A stretch of 64,000 nt of DNA, from NCBI RefSeq assembly GCF_051020955.1, contig NW_027476971.1, positions 49,593-113,592 on the forward strand. Direction: 5' to 3'. Position 1 is the first letter of the stretch. Every line of letters starts with the position of its first letter. Positions 32,341-45,590 of the stretch are shown here, piece by piece. This DNA comes from Megalopta genalis (lineage: Eukaryota > Arthropoda > Insecta > Hymenoptera > Halictidae). A program made the translations under genes and the position numbers. Under the pieces are notes generated by a model. It searched no databases. It was not told the origin of the DNA and worked only from the letters and a program-made list of their open reading frames with translations.

Positions 32341-35300
32341 CATGATTTGAAGCTTATTCGTTTCTTGAAAATCGCGTATTTCGCACGAACTTGAGTCGAA
32401 ATCGTGCATTTCGCACGAAATTGACGCTAAATCGTTTGTTTAGCGTGGATTTGAGGCTAAATCGTGTAATTCGCATGAATTTGAAGCTAAAATGCTCATT
32501 TCGCATGAATTTGACCTAAATCGTTTGTTGAAAATCGCTATTTTGCATGAATTTGAATCGAAATCGTGTGTTTCGCATGAATTTGAAGCTAAATTGTTCA
32601 TTTCGCATGATTTGAAGCTTATTCGTTTCTTGAAAATCGCTTATTTCGCATGAACTTGATTCGAAATCGTGTATTTCGCATGAAATTGCGCTAAATCGTT
32701 TGATTCGCTTGGATTTGAAGCTATATCATGTAATTCGCATGAATTTTAAAGCTAAAATGTTCATTTCGCATGTATTTGAAATAAATCGTTTCTTGAAAAT
32801 CGCTATTTTGCACGAATTTGAATCAATATCGTGTGTTTCGCATGATATTGTAGTTAAATCGTTTGTATCGCGTGGATTTAAAGCTAATTCGTGTATTTCC
32901 CATGAATTTGAACCTAAATTGTTCATTTCGCATGATTTGAGGCTTAATCGTTTCTTGAATATCGCGTATTTCGCACGAATTTGAATCGATATCGTGTGTT
33001 TCGCATGATATTGTAGTTAAATCGTTTGTGTCGCGTGGATTTAAAGCTAATTCGTGTATTTCCATGAATTTGAATCTTAAATTGTTCATTCCGCATGATT
33101 TGAAGCTTATTCATCTCTTGAAAATCGCGTATTTCGCACGAACTTGAGTCGAAATCGTGTGTTTCGCATGATATTGAAGATAAATCGTTTGTTTCGCGGG
33201 AATTTGAGGCTAAATCGTGTAATTCGCATGAATTTGAAGCTAAATGATCATTTCGCATGAATGCGAACTAAATCGTTTGTTGAAAATCGCTATTTTGCAC
33301 GAATTTGATTCGAAATCTTGTGTTTCGCATGAATTTGAAGCTAAAATGTTCATTTCGCATGAATTTGTTTGAGGCTAAATCGTTTGTTTGTGGCTAAATC
33401 GTGTAATTCCGCATGAATTTGAAGCTAAATTGTTCATTTCGCATGATTTGAAGCTTATTCGTTTCTTGAAAATCGCATGTTTCGCACGAACTTGAGTCGA
33501 ATCGTGTATTTCGCTCGAAATTGACGATAAATCGTTTGTTTAGGCATGGATTTGAGGCAAAATCGTGTAACTCGCATGAATTTGAAGCTAAAATGTTCAT
33601 TTCGCATGGAATTTGAACTAAATCGTTTGTTGAAAATCGCTCTTTTTTGCACGAATTTGAATCGAAATCGTGTGTTTCGCATGAATTTGAAGCTATATCA
33701 TGTAATTCGCATGAATTTTAAAGCTAAATGTTCATTTCGCATGTATTTGAAATAAATCGTTTCTTGAAAATCGCTATTTGCACGAATTTGAATCGATATC
33801 GTGTGTTTCGCATGTTATTGTAGTTAAATCGTTTGTATCGCGTGGATTTAAAGCTAATTCGTGTATTTCCCATGAATTTGAACCTAAATTGTTCATTTCG
33901 CATGATTTGAAGCTTATTCGTTTCTTGAATATCGCGTATTTCGCACGAATTTGAATCGATATCGTGTGTTTCGCATGATATTGTAGTTAAATCGTTTGTG
34001 TCGCGTGGATTTAAAGCTAATTCGTGTATTTCCCATGAATTTGAATCTAAATTGTTCATTCCGCATGATTTGAAGCTTATTCATCTCTTGAAAATCGCGT
34101 ATTTCGCACGAACTTGAGTCGAAATCGTGTGTTTCGCATGATATTGAAGATAAATCGTTTGTTTCGCGGGAATTTGAGGCTAAATCGTGTAATTCGCATG
34201 AATTTGAAGCTAAATTGTACATTTCGCATGATTTGAAGCTTATTCGCTTCTTGAAAATCGCGTATTTCGAACGAACTTGAGTCGAAATCGTGTGTTTCGA
34301 ATGATATTGAAGACAAATCGTTTGTTTCGCGTGAATTTGGGGCTAAATCGTGTAATTCGCATGAATTTGAAGCTAAATTGTACATTTCGCATGATTTGAA
34401 GCTTATTCGCTTTCTTGAAAATCGCGTATTTCGCACGTACTTGAGTCGAAATCGTGTGTTTCGCATGATATTGAAGATAAATCGTTTGTTTCGCGGGAAT
34501 TTGAGGCTAAATCGTGTAATTCGCATGAATTTGAAGCTAAAATGATCATTTCGCATGAATGCAAACTAAATCGTTTGTTGAAAATCGCTATTTTGCACGA
34601 ATTTGATTCGAAATCTTGTGTTTCGCATGAATTTGAAGCTAAAATGTTCATTTCGCATGAATTTGTTTGAGGCTAAATCGTTTGTTTGTGGCTAAATCGT
34701 GTAATTCGCATGAATTTGAAGCTAAATTGTTCTTTTCGCATGATTTGAAGCTTATTCGTTTCTTGAAAATCGCATGTTTCGCACGAACTTGAGTCGGAAT
34801 CGTGTATTTCGCTCGAAATTGACGCTAAATCGTTTGTTTAGCGTGGATTTGAGGCAAAAATCGTGTAACTCGCATGAATTTGAAGCTAAAATGTTCATTT
34901 CGCATGAATTGAACTAAATCGTTTGTTGAAAATCGCTCTTTTTTGCACGAATTTGAATCGAAATCGTGTGTTTCGCATGAATTTGAAGCTATATCATGTA
35001 ATTCGCATGAATTTTAAGCTAAAATGTTCATTTCGCATGTATTTGAAATAAATCGTTTCTTGAAAATCGCTATTTTGCACGAATTTGAATCAGATATCGT
35101 GTGTTTCGCATGTTATTGTAGTTAAATCGTTTGTATCGCGTGGATTTAAAGCTAATTCGTGTATTTCCCATGAATTTGAACCTAAATTGTTCATTTCGCA
35201 TGATTTGAAGCTTATTCGTTTCTTGAATATCGCGTATTTCGCACGAATTTGAATCGATATCGTGTGTTTCGCATGATATTGTAGTTAAATCGTTTGTGTC

Positions 35301-38300
35301 GCGTGGATTTAAAGCTAATTCGTGTATTTCCCATGAATTTGAATCTAAATTGTTCATTCCGCATGATTTGAAGCTTATTCATCTCTTGAAAATCGCGTAT
35401 TTCGCACGAACTTGAGTCGAAATCGTGTGTTTCGCATGATATTGAAGATAAATCGTTTGTTTCGCGGGAATTTGAGGCTAAATCGGGTAATTCGCATGAA
35501 TTTGAAGCTAAATTGTACATTTCGCATGATTTGAAGCTTATTCGCTTCTTGAAAATCGCGTATTTCGAACGAACTTGAGTCGAAATCGGTGTGTTTCGAA
35601 TGATATTGAAGACAAATCGTTTGTTTCGCGTGAATTTGGGGCTAAATCGTGTAATTCGCATGAATTTGAAGCTAAATTGTACATTTCGCATGATTTGAAG
35701 CTTATTCGCTTCTTGAAAATCGCGTATTTCGCACGTACTTGAGTCGAAATCGTGTGTTTCGAATGATATTGAAGACAAATCGTTTGTTTCGCGTGAATTT
35801 GGGACTAAATCGTGTAATTCGCATGAATTTGAAGCTAAATTGTACATTTCGCATGATTTGAAGCTTATTCATCTCTTGAAAATCGCGTATTTCGCATGAA
35901 CTTGATTCGAAATCGTGTATTTTGCATGAAATTGGCGCTAAATCGTTTGATTCGCTTGGATTTGAAGCTATATCATGTAATTCGCATGAATTTTAAAGCT
36001 AAAATGTTCATTTCGCATGTATTTGAAATAAATCGTTTCTTGAAAATCGCTATTTTGCACGAATTTGAATCGATATCGTGTGTGTTCGCATGATATTGTA
36101 GTTAAATCGTTTGTATCGCGTGGATTTAAAGCTAATTCGTGTATTTCCCATGAATTTGAATCTAAATTGTTCATTCCGCATGATTTGAAGCTTATTCATC
36201 TCTTGAAAATCGCGTATTTCGCACGAACTTGAGTCGAAATCGTGTGTTTCGCATGATATTGAAGATAAATCGTTTGTTTCGCGGGAATTTGAGGCTAAAT
36301 CGTGTAATTCGCATGAATTTGAAGCTAAAATGATCATTTCGCATGAATGCGAACTAAATCGTTTGTTGAAAATCGCTATTTTGCACGAATTTGATTCGAA
36401 ATCTTGTGTTTCGCATGAATTTGAAGCTAAAATGTTCATTTCGCATGAATTTGTTTGAGGCTAAATCGTTTGTTTGAGGCGAAATCGTGTAATTCGCATG
36501 AATTTGAAGCTAAATTGTTCATTTCGCATGATTTGAAGCTTATTCGTTTCTCGAAAATCGCGTGTTTCGCACGAACTTGAGTCGAAATCGTGTATTTCGC
36601 TCGAATTGACGCTAAATCGTTTGTTTAGCGTGGATTTGAGGCAAAATCGTGTAACTCGCATGAATTTGAAGCTAAAATGTTCATTTCGCATGAATTTGAA
36701 CTAAATCGTTTGTTGAAAATCGCTCTTTTTTTGCACGAATTTGAATCGAAATCGTGTGTTTCGCATGAATTTGAAGCTAAATTGTACATTTCGCATGATT
36801 TGAAGCTTATTCGCTTCTTGAAAATCGCGTATTTCGAACGAACTTGAGTCGAAATCGTGTGTTTCGAATGATATTGAAGACAAATCGTTTGTTTCGCGTG
36901 GAATTTGGGGCTAAATCGTGTAATTCGCATGAATTTGAAGCTAAATTGTACATTTCGCATGATTTGAAGCTTATTCGCTTCTTGAAAATCGCGTATTACG
37001 CACGAACTTGAGTCGAAATCGTGTGTTTCGAATGATATTGAAGACAAATCGTTTGTTTCGCGTGAATTTGGGGCTAAATCGTGTAATTCGCATGAATTTG
37101 AAGCTAAATTGTACATTTCGCATGATTTGAAGCTTATTCGCTACTTGAAAATCGCGTATTTCGCACGAACTTGAGTCGAAATCGTGTGTTTCGAATGATA
37201 TTGAAGACAAATCGTTTGTTTCGCGTGAATTTGGGGCTAAATCGTGTAATTCGCATGAATTTGAAGCTAAATTGTACATTTCGCATGATTTGAAGCTTAT
37301 TCGCTTCTTGAAAATCGCGTATTTCGCACGAACTTGAGTCGAAATCGTGTTTCGAATGATATTGAAGACAAATCGTTTGTTTCGCGTGAATTTGGGGGCT
37401 AAATCGTGTAATTCGCATGAATTTGAAGCTAAAATGTTCATTTCGCATGAATTTGAACTAAATCGTTTGTTGTAAATCGCTATTTTGCACGAATTTGAGT
37501 CGAAATCGTGTGCTTCGCATGAATTTGAAGCTAAATTGTTCATTTCGCATGATTTGAAGCTTATTCGTTTCTTGAAAATCGCTTATTTCGCATGAACTTG
37601 ATTCGAAATCGTGTATTTCGCATGAAATTGGCGCTAAATCGTTTGATTCGCTTGGATTTGAAGCTATATCATGTAATTCGCATGAATTTTAAAGCTAAAA
37701 TGTTCATTTCGCATGTATTTGAAATAAATCGTTTCTTGAAAATCGCTATTTTGCACGAATTTGAATCGATATCGTGTGTTTCGCATGATATTGTAGTTAA
37801 ATCGTTTGTATCGCGTGGATTTAAAGCTAATTCGTATATTTCCCATGAATTTGAATCTAAATTGTTCATTCCGCATGATTTGAAGCTTATTCATCTCTTG
37901 AAAATCGCGTATTTCGCACGAACTTGAGTCGAAATCGTGTGTTTCGCATGATATTGAAGATAAATCGTTTGATTCGCGGGAATTTGAGGCTAAATCGTGT
38001 AATTCGCATGAATTTGAAGCTAAAATGATCATTTCGCATGAATGCGAACTAAATCGTTTGTTGAAAATCGCTATTTGCACGAATTTGATTCGAAATCTTG
38101 TGTTTCGCATGAATTTGAAGCTAAAATGTTCATTTCGCATGAATTTGTTTGAGGCTAAATCGTTTGTTTGAGGCGAAATCGTGTAATTCGCATGAATTTG
38201 AAGCTAAATTGTTCATTTCGCATGATTTGAAGCTTATTCGTTTCTTGAAAATCGCGTGTTTCGCACGAACTTGAGTCGAAATCGTGTATTTCGATCGAAA

Positions 38301-41300
38301 TTGACGCTAAATCGTTTGTTTAGCGTGATTTGAGGCAAAATCGTGTAACTCGCATGAATTTGAAGCTAAAATGTTCATTTCGCATGAATTTGAACTAAAT
38401 CGTTTGTTGAAAATCGCTCTTTTTTGCACGAATTTGAATCGAAATCGTGTGTTTCGCATGAATTTGAAGCTAAATTGTTCATTTCGCATGATTTGAAGCT
38501 TATTCGTTTCTTGAAAATCGCATATATCGCATGAACTTGATTCGAAATCGTGTATTTCGCATGAAAATTGGGGCTAAATCGTTTGATTCGCTTGGATTTG
38601 AAGCTATATCATGTAATTCGCATGAATTTTAAAGCTAAAATGTTCATTTCGCATGATTTGAAGCTTATTCGTTTCTTGAAAATCGCGTATTTCGCACGAA
38701 TTTGAATCGATATCGTGTGTTTCGCATGATATGTAGTTAAATCGTTTGTATCGCGTGGATTTAAAGCTAATTCGTGTATTTCCCATGAATTTGAATCTAA
38801 ATTGTTCATTTCGCATGATTTGAAGCTTATTCATCTCTTGAAAATCGCGTATTTCGCACGAATTTGAGTCGAAATCGTGTGTTTCGCATGGTATTGAAGA
38901 TAAATCGTTTGTTTCGCGTGAATTTGGGGCTAAATCGTGTAATTCGCATGAATTTGAAGCTAAATTGTACATTTCGCATGATTTGAAGCTTATTCGCTTC
39001 TTGAAAATTGCGTATTTCGCACGAACTTGAGTCGAAATCGTGTGTTTCGAATGATATTGAAGACAAATCGTTTGTTTCGCGTGAATTTGGGACTAAATCG
39101 TGTAATTCGCATGAATTTGAAGCTAAATTGTACATTTCGCATGATTTGAAGCTTATTCATCTCTTGAAAATCGCGTATTTCGCAACGAACTTGAGTCGAA
39201 ATCGTGTGTTTCGCATGATATTGAAGATAAATCGTTTTGTTTCGCGTGGATTTACAGCTAATTCGTGTTTTTCTCACGAATTTGAAGCTAAATTGTTCAT
39301 TTCGCATGATTTGAAGCTTATTCATTTATTGAAATCGCGTATTTCGCACGAACTTGAGTCGAAATCGTGTGTTTCGAATGATATTGAAGACAAATCGTTT
39401 GTTTCGCGTGAATTTGGGGCTAAATCGTGTAATTCGCATGAATTTGAAGCTAAATTGTACATTTCGCATGATTTGAAGCTTATTCGCTACTTGAAAATCG
39501 CGTATTTCGCCACGAACTTGAGTCGAAATCGTGTGTGTTTCGAATGATATTGAAGACAAATCGTTTGTTTCGCGTGAATTTGGGGCTAAATCGTGTAATT
39601 CGCATGAATTTGAAGCTAAATTGTACATTTCGCATGATTTGAAGCTTATTCGCTTCTTGAAAATCGCGTATTTCGCACGAACTTGAGTCGAAATCGTGTG
39701 TTTCGAATGATATTGAAGACAAATCGTTTGTTTCGCGTGAATTTGGGCTAAATCGTGTAATTCGCATGAATTTGAAGCTAAATTGTTCATTTCGCATGAA
39801 TTTGAACTAAATCGTTTGTTGTAAATCGCTATTTTGCACGGAATTTGAGTCGAAATCGTGTGCTTCGCATGAATTTGAAGCTAAATTGTTCATTTCGCAT
39901 GATTTGAAGCTTATTCGTTTCTTGAAAATCGCTTATTTCGCATGAACTTGATTCGAAATCGTGTATTTTCGCATGAAATTGGCGCTAAATCGTTGATTCG
40001 CTTGGATTTGAAGCTATATCATGTAATTCGCATGAATTTTAAAGCTAAAATGTTCATTTCGCATGTATTTGAAATAAATCGTTTCTTGAAAATCGCTATT
40101 TTGCACGAATTTGAATCGATATCGTGTGTTTCGCATGATATTGTAGTTAAATCGTTTGTATCGCGTGGATTTAAAGCTAATTCGTATATTTCCATGAATT
40201 TGAACCTAAATTGTTCATTTCGCATGATTTGAAGCTTATTCGTTTCTTGAATATCGCGTATTTCGCACGAATTTGAATCGATATCGTGTGTTTCGCATGA
40301 TATTGTAGTTAAATCGTTTGTGTCGCGTGGATTTAAAGCTAATTCGTGTATTTCCCATGAATTTGAATCTAAATTGTTCATTCCGCATGATTTGAAGCTT
40401 ATTCATCTCTTGAAAATCGCCGTATTTCGCACGAACTTGAGTCGAAATCGTGTGTTTCACATGATATTGAAGACAAATCGTTTGTTTCGCGGAATTTGAG
40501 GCTAAATCGTGTAATTTGCATGAATTTGAAGCTAAAATGATCGCATGAATGCGAACTAAATCGTTTGTTGAAAATCGCTATTTTGCACGAATTTGATTCG
40601 AAATCTTGTGTTTCGCATGAATTTGAAGCTAAAATGTTCATTTCGCATGAATTTGTTTGAGGCTAAATCGTTTGTTTGAGGCTAAATCGTGTAATTCGCA
40701 TGAATTTGAAGCTAAATTGTTCATTTCGCATGATTTGAAGCTTATTCGTTTCTTGAAAATCGCATGTTTCGCACGAACTTGAGTCGGAATCGTGTATTTC
40801 GCTCGAAATTGACGCTAAATCGTTTGTTTAGCGTGGATTTGAGGCAAAATCGTGTAACTCGCATGAATTTGAAGCTAAAATGTTCATTTCGCATGAATTT
40901 GAACTAAATCGTTTGTTGAAAATCGCTCTTTTTTGCACGAATTTGAATCGAAATCGTGTGTTTCGCATGAATTTGAAGCTATATCATGTAATTCGCATGA
41001 ATTTTAAAGCTAAAATGTTCATTTCGCATATATTTGAAATAAATCGTTTCTTGAAAATCGCTATTTTGCACGGATTTGAATCGATAACGTGTGTTTCGAA
41101 TGATATTGAAGACAAATCGTTTGTTTCGCGTGAATTTGGGACTAAAATCGTGTAATTCGCATGAATTTGAAGCTAATTGTACATTTCGCATGATTTGAAG
41201 CTTATTCATCTCTTGAAAATCGCGTATTTCGCACGAACTTGTGTCGAAATCGTGTGTTTCGCATAATATGAAGATAAATCGTTTGTTTCGCGTGGATTTA

Positions 41301-41699
41301 CAGCTAATTCGTGTTTTTCTCTCGAATTTGAAGCTAAATTGTTCATTTCGCATGATTTGAAGCTTATTCGTTTATTGAAAATCGCGTTTTTCGCACGAAC
41401 TTGACTCGAAATCGTGTGTTTCGAATGATATTGAAGACAAATCGTTTGTTTCGCGTGAATTTGGGGCTAAATCGTGTAATTCGCATGAATTTGAAGCTAA
41501 ATTGTACATTTCGCATGATTTGAAGCTTATTCGCTTCTTGAAAATCACGTATTTCGCACGAACTTGAGTCGAAATCGTGTGTTTCGAATGATATTGAAGA
41601 CAAATCGTTTGTTTCGCGTGAATTTGGGGCTAAATCGTGTAATTCGCATGAATTTGAAGCTAAATTGTACATTTCGCATGATTTGAAGCTTATTCGCTT

Positions 41700-42880
41700 C
41701 TTGAAAATCGCGTATTTCGCACGAACTTGAGTCGAAATCGTGTGTTTCGAATGATATCGAAGACAAATCGTTTGTTTCGCGTGAATTTGGGGCTAAATCG
41801 TGTAATTCGCATGAATTTGAAACTAAATTGTACATTTCGCATCATTTGAAGCTTATTCGCTTCTTGAAAATCGCGTATTTCGCACGAACTTGAGTCGAAA
41901 TCGTGTGTTTCGAATGATAGTGAAGACAAATCGTTTGTTTCGCGTGAATTTGGGGCTAAATCGTGTAATTCGCATGAATTTGAAGCTAAATTGTTCAATT
42001 CGCATGATTTGAAGCTTATTCGTTTCTTGAAAATCGCGTATTTCGCACGAACTTGAGTCGAAATCGTGTATTTCGCACGAAATTGACGCTAAATCGTTTG
42101 TTTAGCGTGGATTTGATGCTAAATCGTGTAATTCGCATGAATTTGAAGCTAAAATGCTCATTTCGCATGAATTTGACCTAAATTGTTTGTTGAAAATCGC
42201 TATTTTGCATGAATTTGAATCGAAATCGTGTGTTTCGCATGAATTTGAAGCCTAAATTGTTCATTTCGCATGATTTGAAGCTTATTCGCTTCTTGAAATC
42301 GCGTATTTCGCACGAACTTGAGTCGAAATCGTGTGTTTCGAATGATATCGAAGACAAATCGTTTGTTTCGCGTGAATTTGGGCTAAATCGTGTAATTCGC
42401 ATGAATTTGAAACTAAATTGTACATTTCGCATCATTTGAAGCTTATTCGCTTCTTGAAAATCGCGTATTTCGCACGAACTTGAGTCGAAATCGTGTGTTT
42501 CGAATGATAGTGAAGACAAATCGTTTGTTTCGCGTGAATTTGGGGCTAAATCGTGTAATTCGCATGAATTTGAAGCTAAATTGTTCATTTCGCATGATTT
42601 GAATCTTATTCGTTTCTTGAAAATCGCGTATTTCGCACGAACTTGAGTCGAAATCGTGTATTTCGCACGAAATTGACGCTAAATCGTTTGTTTAGCGTGG
42701 ATTTGATGCTAAATCGTGTAATTCGCATGAATTTGAAGCTAAAATGCTCATTTCGCATGAATTTGACCTAAATTGTTTGTTGAAAATCGCTATTTTGCAT
42801 GAATTTGAATCGAAATCGTGTGTTTCGCATGAATTTGAAGCTAAATTGTTCATTTCGCATGATTTGGAGCTTATTCGTTT
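41700..42880. repeat. Direct tandem duplication of about 589 bp in satellite B
   Basis: The segment about 41,700-42,290 is repeated at about 42,290-42,880. Shared rare variants include GAATGATATCGAAGAC (41,747 and 42,336), GATAGTGAAGAC and GACCTAAATTGTTTGTTG. The offset is 589-590 bp, not a multiple of 163, because it contains a unit of different length. Confidence 0.8.
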
Positions 42881-44299
42881 CTTGAAAATCGCGTATTTCG
42901 CATGAACTTGATTCGAAATCGTGTATTTTGCATGAAATTGGCGCTAAATCGTTTGATTCGCTTGGATTTGAAGCTATATCATGTAATTCGCATGAATTTA
43001 AAGCTAAAATGTTCATTTCGCATGTATTTGAAATAAATCGTTTCTTGAAAATCGCTATTTTGCACGAATTTGAATCGATATCGTGTGTTTCGCATGATAT
43101 TGTAGTTAAATCGTTTGTATCGCGTGGATTTAAAGCTAATTCGTGTATTTCCCATGAATTTGAATCTAAATTGTTCAATCCGCATGATTTGAAGCTTATT
43201 CATCTCTTGAAAATCGCGTATTTCGCACGAACTTGAGTCGAAATCGTGTGTTTCGCATGATATTGAAGATAAATCGTTTGTTTCGCGGGAATTTGAGGCT
43301 AAATCGTGTAATTCGCATGAATTTGAAGCTAAAATGATCATTTCGCATGAATGCGAACTAAATCGTTTGTTGAAAATCGCTATTTTGCACGAATTTGATT
43401 CGAAATCTTGTGTTTCGCATGAATTTGAAGCTAAAATGTTCATTTCGCATGAATTTGTTTGAGGCTAAATCGTTTGTTTGAGGCGAAATCGTGTAATTCG
43501 CATGAATTTGAAGCTAAATTGTTCATTTCGCATGATTTGAAGCTTATTCGTTTCTGAAAATCGCGTGTTTCGCACGAACTTGAGTCGAAATCGTGTATTT
43601 CGCTCGAAATTGACGCTAAATCGTTTGTTTAGCGTGGATTTGAGGCAAAATCGTGTAACTCGCATGAATTTGAAGCTAAAATGTTCATTTCGCATGAATT
43701 TGAACTAAATCGTTTGTTGAAAATCGCTCTTTTTTGCACGAATTTGAATCGAAATCGTGTGTTTCGCATGAATTTGAAGCTAAATTGTTCATTTCGCATG
43801 ATTTGAAGCTTATTCGTTTCTTGAAAATCGCATATATCGCATGAACTTGATTCGAAATCGTGTATTTCGCATGAAATTGGGGCTAAATCGTTTGATTCGC
43901 TTGGATTTGAAGCTATATCATGTAATTCGCATGAATTTTAAAGCTAAAATGTTCATTTCGCATGATTTGAAGCTTATTCGTTTCTTGAAAATCGCGTATT
44001 TCGCACGAATTTGAATCGATATCGTGTGTTTCGCATGATATTGTAGTTAAATCGTTTGTTTCGCGTGGATTTAAAGCTAATTCTTGTATTTCCCATGAAT
44101 TTGAATCTAAATTGTTCATTTCGCATGATTTGAAGCTTATTCATCTCTTGAAAATCGCGTATTTCGCACGAATTTGAGTCGAAATCGTGTGTTTCGCATG
44201 GTATTGAAGATAAATCGTTTGTTTCGCGTGAATTTGGGGCAAAATCGTGTAATTCGCATGAATTTGAAGCTAAATTGTACATTTCGCATGATTTGAAGC

Positions 44300-45590
44300 T
44301 TATTCGCTTCTTGAAAATAGCGTATTTCGAACGAACTTCAGTCGAAATCGTGTGTTTCGAATGATATTGAAGACAAATCGTTTGTTTCGCGTGAATTTGG
44401 GGCTAAATCGTGTAATTCGCATGAATTTGAAGCTAAATTGTACATTTCGCATGATTTGAAGCTTATTCGCTTCTTGAAAATCGCGTATTTCGCACGAACT
44501 TGAGTCGAAATCGTGTGTTTCGAATGATATTGAAGACAAATCGTTTGTTTCGCGTGAATTTGGGAATAAATCGTGTAATTCGCATGAATTTGAAGCTAAA
44601 TTGTACATTTCGCATGATTTGAAGCTTATTCATCTCTTGAAAATCGCGTATTTCGCACGAACTTGAGTCGAAATCGTGTGTTTTCGCATGATATTGAAGA
44701 TAAATCGTTTGTTTCGCGTGGATTTACAGCTAATTCGTGTTTTTCTCACGAATTTGAAGCTAAATTGTTCATTTCGCATGATTTGAAGCTTATTCGTTTC
44801 TTGAAAATCGCGTATTTCGCACGAACTTGAGTCGAAATCGTGTGTTTCGAATGATATTGAAGACAAATCGTTTGTTTCGCGTGAATTTGGGGCTAAATCG
44901 TGTAATTCGCATGAATTTGAAGCTAAATTGTACATTTCGCATGATTTGAAGCTTATTCGCTTCTTGAAAATCGCGTATTTCGCACGAATTTGAGTCGAAA
45001 TCGTGTGTTTCGAATGATATTGAAGACAAATCGTTTGTTTCGCGTGAATTTGGGAATAAATCGTGTAATTCGCATGAATTTGAAGCTAAATTGTACATTT
45101 CGCATGATTTGAAGCTTATTCATCTCTTGAAAATCGCGTATTTCGCACGAACTTGAGTCGAAATCGTGTGTTTCGCATGATATTGAAGATAAATCGTTTG
45201 TTTCGCGTGGATTTACAGCTAATTCGTGTTTTTCTCACGAATTTGAAGCTAAATTGTTCATTTCGCATGATTTGAAGCTTATTCGTTTCTTGAAAATCGC
45301 GTATTTCGCACGAACTTGAGTCGAAATCGTGTGTTTCGAATGATATTGAAGACAAATCGTTTGTTTCGCGTGAATTTGGGGCTAAATCGTGTAATTCGCA
45401 TGAATTTGAAGCTAAATTGTACATTTCGCATGATTTGAAGCTTATTCGCTACTTGAAAATCGCGTATTTCGCACGAACTTGAGTCGAAATCGGGTGTTTC
45501 GAATGATATTGAAGACAAATCGTTTGTTTCGCGTGAATTTGGGGCTAAATCGTGTAATTCGCATGAATTTGAAGCTAAATTGTACATTTT
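44300..45590. repeat. Local three-unit higher-order repeat in satellite B
   Basis: Three consecutive unit variants alternate with a period near 489 bp (3 x 163). The variant GAATTTGGGAATAAATCG occurs at about 44,557 and 45,046, and TTTACAGCTAATTCG at about 44,722 and 45,211. Confidence 0.7.
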
